This document shows, one piece after another, positions 55,905 through 63,702 of a stretch of 64,000 nt of DNA; within the stretch, counting starts at the first letter, position 1; every line of letters starts with the position of its first letter. The notes under the pieces were generated by a model, which was not told the DNA's origin, did no database searches, and worked only from the letters and a program-made list of their open reading frames with translations. Location of the stretch: assembly GCF_030291075.1 (NCBI RefSeq), contig NZ_CP127407.1, positions 556,001-620,000 of the forward strand, given 5' to 3'. Origin of the DNA: Stenotrophomonas sp. 57 (lineage in GTDB: Bacteria > Pseudomonadota > Gammaproteobacteria > Xanthomonadales > Xanthomonadaceae). The position numbers and the translations under genes were made by a program.

Positions 55905-57026
55905 TCACCAGTCCATGTGCATGAACCACAACGCCGCGAAGGCGTCGATGATGATCACCAGCGAGATGGTCTGCACCACGCTGGAGGTGGTGCGCTCACC
56001 GACCGACTGCGCGGTGCCTTCGACCTTGAGGCCTTCCAGGCAGCCGATCAGGCCGATCACCAGCGCGAACACCGGCGCCTTCGACAGGCCGACCAGCATG
56101 TGCCGCACTTCCATCGTTTCGTGCATGCGCGCGATGTACATCTGCGGCGGGATGTCCAGATCGAATGCACCGACGGTGATGCCGCCGGCCAGACCGGCAA
56201 TCATGGCAATGAAGGTCAGCAGGGGAAGGGTGACCAGCAGTGCCAGCAAGCGTGGCAGCACCAGCAGGTCGATCGGATCCAGGCCCAGCGTGCGCATGGC
56301 ATCGATTTCCTCGCGCGCCTTCATCGCACCGATCTGGGCGGTGAACGCACTGGCGGTGCGGCCGGCCAGCACGATGGCGGTCAGCAGTACGGCGAACTCG
56401 CGCAGGAACGCGATGTTGACCAGCTCGACCACGTAGATCTCGGCGCCGAAGTCGCGCAGGATCGTCGAGCCGAGGAACGCGATCACCGCGCCCACCAGGT
56501 AGGACAGCAGCGCCACCAGCGGTACCGCGTCCAGCCCGACCTGCTCCATCTGGTGCACGGTGGCGGTCAGGCGGAAGCGACGGGGTTCCTTGAGCAGGCG
56601 AGCTCCCTTGACCAGGTTCTCGCCGAGGAAACTGCATAGCGCCTTGATGTTGTGGCCGGTGGCGTGGACGCTGACACCCAGGCGCTCCAGCGCCGCCAGC
56701 ACGCCGAAGTCGCGCTTGGGCTTGGGCCGGTCGTCGGCCACTTCCTCGATGGTGCACACCAGTGCCTGGTGGTCCGGGCGGAACTTCAGTGCGTCCTCGC
56801 CCAGATCGGCGCGATGCGCCACGCGCAGCACCTGCAGCACGCCGGCCGAATCCATCTTCTCGATACCCGTGGCATCGATGCCGGTCAGCGCATCTGGAAC
56901 GCCGCGCAGGACTTCGGCCGCGGCCAGCGCGGTCTTCAGGGTCCAGGTGCCGGACAGGCGGATCAGGCCCGGGTCATGGGCGTCCTGTTCGAGCTGGGGG
57001 GCGTGGTTCGGGGTCACTTGGGCCAT
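55905..57026 (-). CDS. MlaE-type permease with fused N-terminal STAS (MlaB-like) domain
   Basis: A 373-residue protein. The first ~110 residues are a STAS domain with IDATGIEKMDSAGVLQVLR (~50-68), the position of the regulatory Ser/Thr segment in MlaB. The remaining ~260 residues are the MlaE permease with several helices and the coupling segment 'AQIGAMKAREEIDAMRTLGLDP'. In E. coli MlaB and MlaE are separate proteins; here they are one chain. It is the first gene of the operon, divergent from the ThrE-like gene with a 93-nt gap. Confidence 0.9.
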   Translation of the reverse strand: MAQVTPNHAPQLEQDAHDPGLIRLSGTWTLKTALAAAEVLRGVPDALTGIDATGIEKMDSAGVLQVLRVAHRADLGEDALKFRPDHQALVCTIEEVADDRPKPKRDFGVLAALERLGVSVHATGHNIKALCSFLGENLVKGARLLKEPRRFRLTATVHQMEQVGLDAVPLVALLSYLVGAVIAFLGSTILRDFGAEIYVVELVNIAFLREFAVLLTAIVLAGRTASAFTAQIGAMKAREEIDAMRTLGLDPIDLLVLPRLLALLVTLPLLTFIAMIAGLAGGITVGAFDLDIPPQMYIARMHETMEVRHMLVGLSKAPVFALVIGLIGCLEGLKVEGTAQSVGERTTSSVVQTISLVIIIDAFAALWFMHMDW

Positions 57027-57119
57027 TCGGGTCGCAGCATAACCGTTCTGTCCTGGGCATCGCGTCGAACCCGGATGAATTTATCCAGTGCGGCCCGGCA
57101 GTAGGTAATACTACGGCGC

Positions 57120-58379
57120 ATGTCCGCAGACGCTCACACGATCCCCACGCCCCAGGCCACCTACGCGCAGCGCGTGGCCTTTGTTTCCGAGATCGCCGGA
57201 CGCCTGCACAGCTACGGCACCACGGCCCAGCGCCTGGAAGCGGCGGTGGTGGCACTGGCCCGCCAGCTCGATCTGGATTGTGAACCGTGGTCGAATCCCA
57301 CCGGTATCATCCTCAGCTTCAGCGATCCGGCGCAGGCCATCGGCTCCAGCGACATCACCCGCGTGATCCGCCTGGCGCCCGGCGAGAACGACCTGCACAA
57401 GCTCAGCGTCGCCGACCACATCGCCGAGGAAGTGTCCAACGGCCGGATGAGCATCGCCCAGGGCCACACCGCGCTGCGCCAACTGGACAAGGACCCAGGC
57501 CGGCGTGGCAAGTTGCGCACCATCCTTTCGTTCACCCTTGGCGCGGCCGGCGTGGCCGGCATGTGGAAGCTGCCGTGGCTGGATATCGCCACCGCCGGTG
57601 TCATCGGCCTGATGATCGGCCTGCTCGGCATGGTCACCGACCGTCGCCCCGCCACCCGCGAAGCGGCCGAGGCATTGGCCGCGCTGCTGGCCGGCATGGT
57701 CGCCACCCTGGTCGCGTCCTTTGTTGGTGCGCTCAACCTCAACACGGTGATCATCGCCTCGCTGGTGGTGCTGCTGCCCGGCATGTCGCTGACCAATGCG
57801 GTCAACGAACTGGCCAGCCAGCATTGGGTCTCGGGCACCGCGCGCTTTGCCGGTGCGCTGACGACCATCATGAAGCTCAGCGTCGGCGCGATGATCGCGG
57901 TGACCCTGGCGGATGTGCTCGGCCTGGATCCGGTGATCCGCGCCACGCGGCCGCAGGGGCCGTGGGTGGAGTGGGGCTCGCTGCTGACCGCGGCGTTCGC
58001 GTTCGCGATGCTGTTCAAGGCCAACCGCCGCGACTACCCGTGGGTGATCGCCGCCTCGGTGGCCGGTTATGCGATTTCCAAGTTTGGTGGCCATGCCTGG
58101 GGCGCGCCGGCCGGCATCTTCCTGTCGGCGATGCTGCTGACCGCCGGTGGCAACCTGTTCGGCCGTCTGGTGGGCCGCCCGGGCGCGATCATCCGCCTGC
58201 CGGGCATCATCATGATGGTGCCCGGCAGCACCAGCCTGCGTGGCGTGCTGACCCTGGTCCAGCAGCAGGACGTGGGTGCCGGCCAGAGCGTGTTCCTCAC
58301 CGTGCTCAACGTGGTGATGGCGCTGGTGGCCGGCCTGCTGTTCGGCAACCTGCTGATGCCGGCACGCAAAACCCTGTAG
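57120..58379 (+). CDS. ThrE-type threonine/serine exporter (DUF1212 + DUF3815 fused)
   Basis: A 419-residue inner-membrane protein. A soluble N-terminal part (ETAGRLHSYGTTAQRLE-like: EIAGRLHSYGTTAQRLEAAV) is followed by ~10 helices in two blocks, the DUF1212 and ThrE_2 parts joined in one chain. Family features are 'LPGMSLTNAVNELASQHWVSG', which contains the LPG motif, and LPGIIMMVPGSTSLRG. It should export small amino acids. TAATAC (57106-57111) lies only 9 nt before the ATG, so a near-leaderless transcript is possible. Its TAG stop is part of a GTAG REP hairpin. Confidence 0.85.
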   Translation: MSADAHTIPTPQATYAQRVAFVSEIAGRLHSYGTTAQRLEAAVVALARQLDLDCEPWSNPTGIILSFSDPAQAIGSSDITRVIRLAPGENDLHKLSVADHIAEEVSNGRMSIAQGHTALRQLDKDPGRRGKLRTILSFTLGAAGVAGMWKLPWLDIATAGVIGLMIGLLGMVTDRRPATREAAEALAALLAGMVATLVASFVGALNLNTVIIASLVVLLPGMSLTNAVNELASQHWVSGTARFAGALTTIMKLSVGAMIAVTLADVLGLDPVIRATRPQGPWVEWGSLLTAAFAFAMLFKANRRDYPWVIAASVAGYAISKFGGHAWGAPAGIFLSAMLLTAGGNLFGRLVGRPGAIIRLPGIIMMVPGSTSLRGVLTLVQQQDVGAGQSVFLTVLNVVMALVAGLLFGNLLMPARKTL

Positions 58380-58431
58380 AGCCGAGCCCATGCTCGGCTT
58401 CAGATATGGACAGCCGAGCGTGGGCTCGGCT
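58376..58431. repeat. Pair of inverted GTAG REP hairpins overlapping a stop codon
   Basis: GTAG (58376-58379) contains the TAG stop of the exporter gene. It is followed by AGCCGAGC-CCAT-GCTCGGCT (58380-58399) and then a second hairpin in inverse orientation, AGCCGAGC-GTG-GGCTCGGCT (58412-58431). The pair forms a BIME-like unit. Confidence 0.8.
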
Positions 58432-58440
58432 CCACAAACA

Positions 58441-58468
58441 AAAAACGCCGGCTTTCGCCGGCGTTTTT
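58441..58468. terminator. Bidirectional rho-independent terminator
   Basis: A perfect 12-bp stem, AAAAACGCCGGC/GCCGGCGTTTTT (58441-58452 with 58457-58468) with a 4-nt loop, serves both the exporter gene on the plus strand and the convergent H-NS gene. Confidence 0.92.
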
Positions 58469-58488
58469 CATTGCATCCCGATCTGGCC

Positions 58489-58872
58489 TCAGGCCTTCTT
58501 GATCAGGAAATCTTCCGGCTTCTTGTTGCCCTTGGCGGTCAGCTCGGCCATCCAGCGCGGCTGCTTGCCACGGCCGGTCCAGGTTTCCTTGGGGTTGGCC
58601 GGGTTGCGGTACTTCGGGGCAACCTTGCCCAGCTTGCGGCCAGCGGTCTTGGAAGGTGCCTTGGCTGCCGGGGCGGCCTTGCGCGCGCGCGGGGCCGGGG
58701 CACCGCCGAACAGTTCTTCGATGGTGTAACCCTCGGTCTTGGCCAGCTTGGTCAGCTGGGCCCGGACCTTGGTGATCGGCCGGCGCTTGGCGACGATGGT
58801 CTGCTGCTTCTTGGCGGTGCGGATCAGGGCGCCCAGCTCGCGTGCCGACAGGCCGGTCAGGTCAATGCTCAT
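58489..58872 (-). CDS. H-NS family nucleoid-associated protein
   Basis: A 127-residue DNA-binding protein. The N-terminal ~50 residues are helical and should mediate oligomerisation. A basic Ala/Lys/Pro linker (~57-85) leads to the C-terminal H-NS motif YRNPANPKETWTGRGKQPRW (88-107), which inserts into AT-rich minor grooves. Such proteins silence horizontally acquired genes. The start is ATG 58872. The gene is convergent with the ThrE-like exporter across a shared terminator. Confidence 0.92.
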   Translation of the reverse strand: MSIDLTGLSARELGALIRTAKKQQTIVAKRRPITKVRAQLTKLAKTEGYTIEELFGGAPAPRARKAAPAAKAPSKTAGRKLGKVAPKYRNPANPKETWTGRGKQPRWMAELTAKGNKKPEDFLIKKA

Positions 58873-59094
58873 TTACGGTTACTCCGGAAACTAATGTGTG
58901 GACGGGACGAGCCAGTCCATGGCGTCGCGGGACAGAATAGAGATGAATTATTCCAAGCACAAATACAGGCAGGACAGGGCTTGGCGGCGTGCCGGCTGCA
59001 TGGCGTCGATTTTGACCGGATTATGTCTGCTGCAATATCGGCGGCGTGGCTTGTATGCAGAAAATGACCGGGGCGTGCCCCGGTCTTTCCGTGA

Positions 59095-60798
59095 TCATCC
59101 CTGCAGGCGCTGCAGCAGGGCGGCCTTGTCCAGGCTCTCCGCTTCGCTGGCGCGGCGCGAGCGGTATTCGTAGGTACCGGCGGCCAGGCCGCGCTCGCTC
59201 ACGACCACGCGGTGCGGAATGCCGATCAGTTCCATGTCGGCGAACATCGCGCCCGGGCGCAGGCCACGGTCGTCCAGTGCCGCGTCCAGGCCGGCGTCGC
59301 GCAGCTCCTGCAGCAGGTTGGCCGCAGCGTCGGCCACGGCAGCGTCGCCCTTCGGGTTGATTACGCACACCACCACCTGCCACGGCGCCATCGCGTCCGG
59401 CCAGATGATGCCGGCATCGTCATGGTTCTGTTCGATCGCGGCAGCCACCACGCGCGAGATGCCGATGCCATAACAGCCCATCGCCATCACCGCGGCCTTG
59501 CCGTTCTCGTCCAGCACGGTGGCATCCAGCGCTTCGGCGTACTTGCGGCCGAGCTGGAACACGTGACCGACTTCGATGCCGCGGGCGATCTTCAGTTCGC
59601 CACCGTCCAGCGCGCGGTCACCGGCACGCACGTTGCGGATGTCGGCCACTTCCGGCTCCGGCAGATCACGGCCCCAGTTGACGCCGGCCAGATGGAAACC
59701 GGCCTCGTTGGCGCCGACGACGAAGTCGGACATCGCGGCCACGTCGCGGTCGGCGACCACGCGGATGGCCTTGGCCGGTGCGACCGGGCCGAGGAAGCCC
59801 GGCACGCTGCCCAGGTACTCGGCGATCTCTGCTTCGCTGGCGAAGCGCTGCTCGTCCAGGCCGGCGACCTTGGCCAGCTTGATCTCGTTGACCTCATGGT
59901 CGCCGCGCACCAGCACCAGCACGAACTGCTGTGCCTCGCCTTCGCCGGCGACCAGCGCCACCGACTTCACAGTGCGCTGCAGGTCGATGCCGAGCAGGGC
60001 CGCGACGTCCTCGCAGGTCTTCTGGGTGGGCGTGTCCACCTTGCGCATAGCTTCAGCGGCGGCCGCACGGGGGGCCGGATCGGCAGCAATCGCCGCTTCC
60101 ATGTTCGCTGCGTAATCCGAGCCGGTGGAGAACACCAGCGCGTCTTCGCCGGAATCGGCGATCACGTGGAATTCCTGCGAGGCATCGCCGCCGATCGCAC
60201 CGGAATCGGCCTGCACCATGCGGAAGTCCAGGCCGAGGCGGGTGAAGATGCGGCTGTAGGCCGACTTCATGTTCTCGTACTCGCGCACCAGGCACTCATC
60301 GTGCAGGTGGAACGAATAGGCATCCTTCATCAGGAACTCGCGCGAACGCATCACGCCGAAACGCGGGCGGATCTCGTCGCGGAACTTGGTCTGCACCTGG
60401 TAGAAATTGACCGGCAGCTGCTTGTAGCTGGACAGCTCGCTGCGCGCGAAGTCGCAGGCGGCTTCTTCGGCGGTCGGGCTGTAGCAGAACACCTGGTCCT
60501 TGCGGTCCTTGATCTTCAGCAGCTGCGGGCCGAACTTCTGCCAGCGCCCGGTCTGCTCCCACAGTTCCTTCGGCTGGATGGTCGGGATCTGGAATTCCAC
60601 GGCACCGGCCCGGTCCATTTCCTCGCGCACGATGCGCTCGACCTTGCGCAGCACGCGCAGGCCCAGCGGCGACCAGGTGTACAGGCCCGATGCCAGCTTG
60701 CGGATCATGCCCGCGCGCAGCATCAGCCGGTGGCTGGTGAGCTCGGCGTCGCTGGGGGTTTCCTTGGTGGTGTGCAGGTGGAACTGGGAGAGGCGCAT
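59095..60798 (-). CDS. proS: Prolyl-tRNA synthetase
   Basis: A 567-residue bacterial-type class II synthetase joining proline to tRNA-Pro. The start is [20 protein letters not shown] at 60798; a further in-frame extension runs into repeat DNA and is rejected. Class II motifs are seen at '[18 protein letters not shown]', '[25 protein letters not shown]' and late '[18 protein letters not shown]'. The inserted editing domain lies around 225-400 ('[30 protein letters not shown]'). The C-terminal anticodon-binding domain begins near [11 protein letters not shown] composite repeat lies directly upstream. Confidence 0.95.
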   Translation of the reverse strand: MRLSQFHLHTTKETPSDAELTSHRLMLRAGMIRKLASGLYTWSPLGLRVLRKVERIVREEMDRAGAVEFQIPTIQPKELWEQTGRWQKFGPQLLKIKDRKDQVFCYSPTAEEAACDFARSELSSYKQLPVNFYQVQTKFRDEIRPRFGVMRSREFLMKDAYSFHLHDECLVREYENMKSAYSRIFTRLGLDFRMVQADSGAIGGDASQEFHVIADSGEDALVFSTGSDYAANMEAAIAADPAPRAAAAEAMRKVDTPTQKTCEDVAALLGIDLQRTVKSVALVAGEGEAQQFVLVLVRGDHEVNEIKLAKVAGLDEQRFASEAEIAEYLGSVPGFLGPVAPAKAIRVVADRDVAAMSDFVVGANEAGFHLAGVNWGRDLPEPEVADIRNVRAGDRALDGGELKIARGIEVGHVFQLGRKYAEALDATVLDENGKAAVMAMGCYGIGISRVVAAAIEQNHDDAGIIWPDAMAPWQVVVCVINPKGDAAVADAAANLLQELRDAGLDAALDDRGLRPGAMFADMELIGIPHRVVVSERGLAAGTYEYRSRRASEAESLDKAALLQRLQG

Positions 60799-60931
60799 CG
60801 TCGGCTTCGGATAACGGCAGAGACGCCTATTCTGCCAGCCCGGCCGGGGTGGGGGGTACTGGCAGGGCTGCGCCCTGCACCCGCCTCGAGCAACGGCAAC
60901 AGCAACGGCAACAGCGGGTTTCCCGTGGTAT

Positions 60932-61032
60932 GGCGGGGGGGGGCGGTTGCGGGGGACGCCGTAAATACGTCCCTGTAGGCTCGGTCGCGCCATCCATGGC
61001 GCTCACGCCCCCGCAACCGGACCCACCCCGCC
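60932..61032 (+). repeat. Long palindrome, copy 5 (imperfect stem)
   Basis: The inner stem (60944-60955 with 61008-61019, CGGTTGCGGGGG type) is perfect; the outer stem is degraded by an indel around a run of nine G (60935-60943). The core ACGCCGTAAATACGTCCC is conserved. Confidence 0.75.
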
Positions 61033-61067
61033 TTCGACAGTTTTCCGCGATTTGTCGGAAAGCCATT

Positions 61068-61108
61068 GGGGTCAGATCCGTTTTCCGGAGGAAAACGGAT
61101 CTGACCCC
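61068..61108. repeat. 19-bp-arm palindrome GGGGTCAGATCC type, copy 2
   Basis: Arms 61068-61086 and 61090-61108 are perfect complements around GGA and identical in sequence to the arms at 7357-7397. Confidence 0.85.
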
Positions 61109-61135
61109 GGATTCAATTCGATATCCGACAGATTT

Positions 61136-61159
61136 CATCCACGCATGGCGTGGATTTAC
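61136..61159 (-). repeat. Degenerate GTAG REP hairpin
   Basis: On the minus strand GTAA, in place of GTAG, is followed by ATCCACGCCATGCGTGGAT. It is the counterpart of the hairpin at 7426-7449. Confidence 0.65.
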
Positions 61160-61183
61160 CACCGTCACCAGGAACCTGTCAGG

Positions 61184-61287
61184 GGCGGGGCGGTGTGGGT
61201 TGGCAGGACCGTTGGCGCCATGGATGGCGCCATCGAGCCCCCAAGGATGGGTTTACGGCGTGTCCTGCCAGCCCGCACCGCCCCGCC
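61184..61287 (-). repeat. Long palindrome, copy 6 (26-bp stem, two G-T pairs)
   Basis: Positions 61184-61209 pair with 61262-61287, with two mismatches that are G-T and hence still pair as G-U in RNA. The loop keeps GGCGCCATGGATGGCGCC and the GGGTTTACGGCG core. Confidence 0.85.
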
Positions 61288-61371
61288 AAACCAGTAGAAA
61301 ACCAGAGCCGCTTTGGCATTTGACGTTGCCGTTGCTTGATGCGGGTGCAGGGCGCAGCCCTGCCGATACCC

Positions 61372-61746
61372 TCACTCCGCCGGGCAGTACGCCTTGATGG
61401 CAGCTTCCGCCAATCCCTTCTGCGCGCTGCGCTGTTCCGGAGTCAACGCGGCATCGGCCTTGCCGTCGCCATCGGTGTCCTGCATCACCTGGCCGGGCCC
61501 TTCCAGCAGGGCCAGGTTGGCACGGGCGGTGCTGCACGGCGCCGGCACGGGTGAGGCCGGGGCTTCGGCGCTGGCCGCGGCCTGCGGCCTGCGGGCCTGC
61601 TCGCGGGTCTCGAATTTCCTGCCGGCCGGCGGGGTCTCCGAGTACTGGGTCACGCCATTGGCGTCCTTCCATTTATAGACCGGGCCAGCCACGACGTTGG
61701 CACTGGCCAACAGCAGCAGGCCTCCAAGGCAGGACAGGGCACGCAT
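61372..61746 (-). CDS. DUF4124-domain secreted protein
   Basis: A 124-residue exported protein. ATG 61746 gives a signal peptide, MRALSCLGGLLLLASANVVA, followed directly by GPVYKWKDANGVTQYSETPP, the hallmark of DUF4124. An Ala/Pro-rich linker follows, then a region with DTDGDGKADAALTPEQRSAQ, which resembles a calcium-binding Asp/Gly loop, and a final Cys. DUF4124 proteins have no established function. A longer in-frame start would lie in the divergent pssA promoter region. Confidence 0.8.
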   Translation of the reverse strand: MRALSCLGGLLLLASANVVAGPVYKWKDANGVTQYSETPPAGRKFETREQARRPQAAASAEAPASPVPAPCSTARANLALLEGPGQVMQDTDGDGKADAALTPEQRSAQKGLAEAAIKAYCPAE

Positions 61747-61826
61747 GGCAGACTCCACGGAATGGGCGTAGAACGCCGATTGCAGCATTGGCGCCGAGCA
61801 CTGGCAAGTCGATTAAACTGGATTCC

Positions 61827-62603
61827 ATGGACCCGATCACACCGCCGCCGCGTTCGCGCACGATTTACCTGCTGCCCAACCTGTTCACCACTGCTGGCCT
61901 GTTCGCCGGCTTCTACGCGATCATCGCCGCGGCCAACGGGGATTTCGTCAATGCCAGCATCGCCGTGTTCGTGGCGGCGGTGATGGATGGCCTGGACGGG
62001 CGCGTGGCGCGCCTGACCGGTACCAGCAGCGAATTCGGCGTGCAGTACGACTCGCTGGCCGACCTGGTCAGCTTCGGCATGGCCCCGGCGCTGGTGATGT
62101 ACCACTGGTCGCTGTCGTGGCTGAAGTTCGATGACCCGCTGCTCGGCCGCGTCGGCTGGGCCGTGGCGTTCCTGTATGCCGCGTGCGCGGCACTGCGCCT
62201 GGCCCGCTTCAACACCCAGGTGGCGGTGGTCGACAAGCGCTGGTTCGTCGGCCTGGCCAGCCCGGCTGCGGCCGGCCTGATGATGTCCTTCGTCTGGGCC
62301 TTCGCCGATGGCAACCTCGGCTGGGACGGCAACCAGCTGCGCTATGTGGCGCTGGCAGTGACGATCGTCGCGGCGTTGCTGATGGTCAGCCGTATCCGCT
62401 TCTGGAGCTTCAAGGGCGGTGCTGCCAAGGGGGGGCGTTCGGACCGTGTGCCGTTCCTGGTGCTGGCACTGGTACCGGTGGCGATCGCCATCGCGGTCAT
62501 TGATCTGCCGCGCGTGCTGTTCGCGGTGGGCATCCTGTACGCCTTGTCCGGCCCGGTGATGTGGGCCGTGCAGCGCCTGCGCAAGAAGCCCGAGGCCGCG
62601 TGA
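61827..62603 (+). CDS. pssA: CDP-diacylglycerol-serine O-phosphatidyltransferase
   Basis: A 258-residue membrane enzyme making phosphatidylserine from CDP-diacylglycerol and serine, the precursor of phosphatidylethanolamine. The CDP-alcohol phosphotransferase motif is complete: D54-G-L-D57-G-R-V-A61-R62, then G71, D75 and D79. About seven to eight hydrophobic helices follow. The opening RTIYLLPNLFTTAGLFAGFY is typical of the type II PssA. The start is ATG 61827. The stop overlaps the next gene (GTGA), forming a three-gene operon with rimI. Confidence 0.92.
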   Translation: MDPITPPPRSRTIYLLPNLFTTAGLFAGFYAIIAAANGDFVNASIAVFVAAVMDGLDGRVARLTGTSSEFGVQYDSLADLVSFGMAPALVMYHWSLSWLKFDDPLLGRVGWAVAFLYAACAALRLARFNTQVAVVDKRWFVGLASPAAAGLMMSFVWAFADGNLGWDGNQLRYVALAVTIVAALLMVSRIRFWSFKGGAAKGGRSDRVPFLVLALVPVAIAIAVIDLPRVLFAVGILYALSGPVMWAVQRLRKKPEAA

Positions 62604-63112
62604 GCGGGGACCTGCCCGTGTTGTGGTCACCGGCCCAGCAGGCCTGGCTGCAGGCCATGGGCTACACCGTGTATCACGACGGCCAGCTGGCCGCCGAACT
62701 GGATGCCGCGCTGCAGCTGAGTGTGGCCGAGGCCGAGGCCGAGGCGGCAGCAGCGGTGACGGAGCCGCCGCGGGCGCGCACTGCTCCCGCGCGCGAGCGC
62801 GCGTCCGAAGCCGCGCCGACCCCGCGCCAGGAACGCCCGGCGCCGCCGCGTCGCGAGACCCCGGTCACCGCACCTGATACCGCGCCGGCACCGGCCCGGC
62901 CGCTGCCGGGTGGCACTGCCCGGCAACCGGTGGTGCGGCTGCCGGATCGCCTGCAGATCGCGCTGCTGCGTGCCTCCGGCTGCAACCCCAACGATCCGGC
63001 CACGCAGGCGCTGATGGACAGCTGGCCGCTGGACCAGCTGCGCCAGGACCCGGCGGCCAAGCGCGCGCTGTGGCCGCAGCTGCGGGCCCTGCGCAAGCGG
63101 GGCGGCGCATGA
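62600..63112 (+). CDS. HolD-like (DNA polymerase III psi subunit) candidate
   Basis: A 170-residue protein with a GTG start overlapping the pssA stop. A short conserved-looking N-terminus, QQAWLQAMGYTVYHDGQ, is followed by a low-complexity Ala/Pro/Arg linker (~45-110) and a compact C-terminus, ALLRASGCNPNDP then LDQLRQDPAAKRALWPQLR. E. coli HolD has the similar order, an N-terminal WQLQQLGIT and C-terminal LTDLRANPTARAALWQQI as I recall, and holD is directly upstream of rimI there as well. It would bridge the clamp loader and the chi subunit. The assignment is by motif and synteny only. Confidence 0.55.
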   Translation: MSGDLPVLWSPAQQAWLQAMGYTVYHDGQLAAELDAALQLSVAEAEAEAAAAVTEPPRARTAPARERASEAAPTPRQERPAPPRRETPVTAPDTAPAPARPLPGGTARQPVVRLPDRLQIALLRASGCNPNDPATQALMDSWPLDQLRQDPAAKRALWPQLRALRKRGGA

Positions 63113-63606
63113 GCGCGGTCAGCCAGTCCGGCCCGGTCAGCCTGCGCGCACTGCGCGAGAGCGACCTCAATGCGGTGATGGCGATCGAAGTGCGCGGGTA
63201 TCCGTTCCCATGGACCCGCGGCATCTTCGTCGACTGCCTGCGTGCCGGTTATCCCGGCCTGGCGATGGAGCGCGATGGCCAGCTGATCGGCTATGGCGTG
63301 CTCAGCATCGCCGCCGACGAGGCCCATGTGCTGAACATCTGCATCGATCCGATCACGCAGTCGCGTGGCCTCGGGCGGCAACTGCTGCGGGCGCTGGTAC
63401 AGCTGGCCGGTGATCGTGGCGCGCAGCGCGTGTTCCTGGAAGTGCGTCCGTCCAATGCGCCGGCGCTGGCGCTGTACCACAGCGAAGGCTTCAACGAGAT
63501 CGGCCGTCGCCCGCGTTACTACCCGGCCGCACAGGGCCGCGAAGATGCGCTGGTGATGGCGATCGAGCTGGTTGACGGCGACCTGCAGACGATGCCACCG
63601 CTGTAA
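63109..63606 (+). CDS. rimI: Ribosomal protein S18 alanine N-acetyltransferase
   Basis: A 165-residue GNAT acetyltransferase modifying the N-terminal alanine of ribosomal protein S18. The acetyl-CoA loop is SRGLGRQLLRALVQLA (Q/R-x-x-G-x-G/A). Other RimI features are 'YPFPWTRGIFVDCLRAGYPG', 'EAHVLNICIDP', 'FLEVRPSNAPALALYHSEGF' and the C-terminal RPRYYPAAQGREDALVM. It overlaps the upstream gene by ATGA. Confidence 0.93.
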   Translation: MSAVSQSGPVSLRALRESDLNAVMAIEVRGYPFPWTRGIFVDCLRAGYPGLAMERDGQLIGYGVLSIAADEAHVLNICIDPITQSRGLGRQLLRALVQLAGDRGAQRVFLEVRPSNAPALALYHSEGFNEIGRRPRYYPAAQGREDALVMAIELVDGDLQTMPPL

Positions 63607-63618
63607 CGGAGAAGGGCG

Positions 63619-63640
63619 GCCGGCCAGCGGTCGGCACTAC
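63619..63640 (-). repeat. GTAG REP hairpin after rimI
   Basis: On the minus strand GTAG is followed by TGCCGACCGCTGGCCGGC, the S. maltophilia REP form. It lies 13 nt after the rimI stop, before the convergent transporter gene. Confidence 0.8.
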
Positions 63641-63702
63641 CGCGCTCGCCGGGCGCGCCCCGGCCCTGCCGGCGGCGGCCCACCTTGGTAGGCACGCACT
63701 GC

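Larger units (their letters stand above)
60861..61364. repeat. Composite repeat element, copy B, bounded by 22-bp inverted repeats
   Basis: Positions 60861-60882 are the exact reverse complement of 61343-61364 (outer sequence GGCAGGGCTGCGCCCTGCAC). The interior follows the same order as copy A at 7064-7654: a hexamer repeat (CAACGGCAACAG type), an imperfect long palindrome, a CGACAGTTTTCCGCG motif, a 19-bp-arm palindrome, a REP-like hairpin (61136-61159), the AACCTGTCAGGGG motif, another long palindrome and AGAGCCGCTTTGGCATTTG. It fills most of the 573-nt gap between proS and the DUF4124 gene. No gene is supported inside. Confidence 0.75.

Noticed and set aside
57111..58391. A 426-codon open frame antisense to the ThrE-like gene
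   Set aside because: His/Gln/Arg-rich shadow of a membrane protein gene. No start signal or domain.
59212..60978. A 588-codon open frame antisense to proS
   Set aside because: proS is a clear essential gene on the other strand, and the frame has no domain.
60861..61364. Composite element as an insertion sequence
   Set aside because: It has terminal inverted repeats but no transposase frame. It is listed as a repeat element only.
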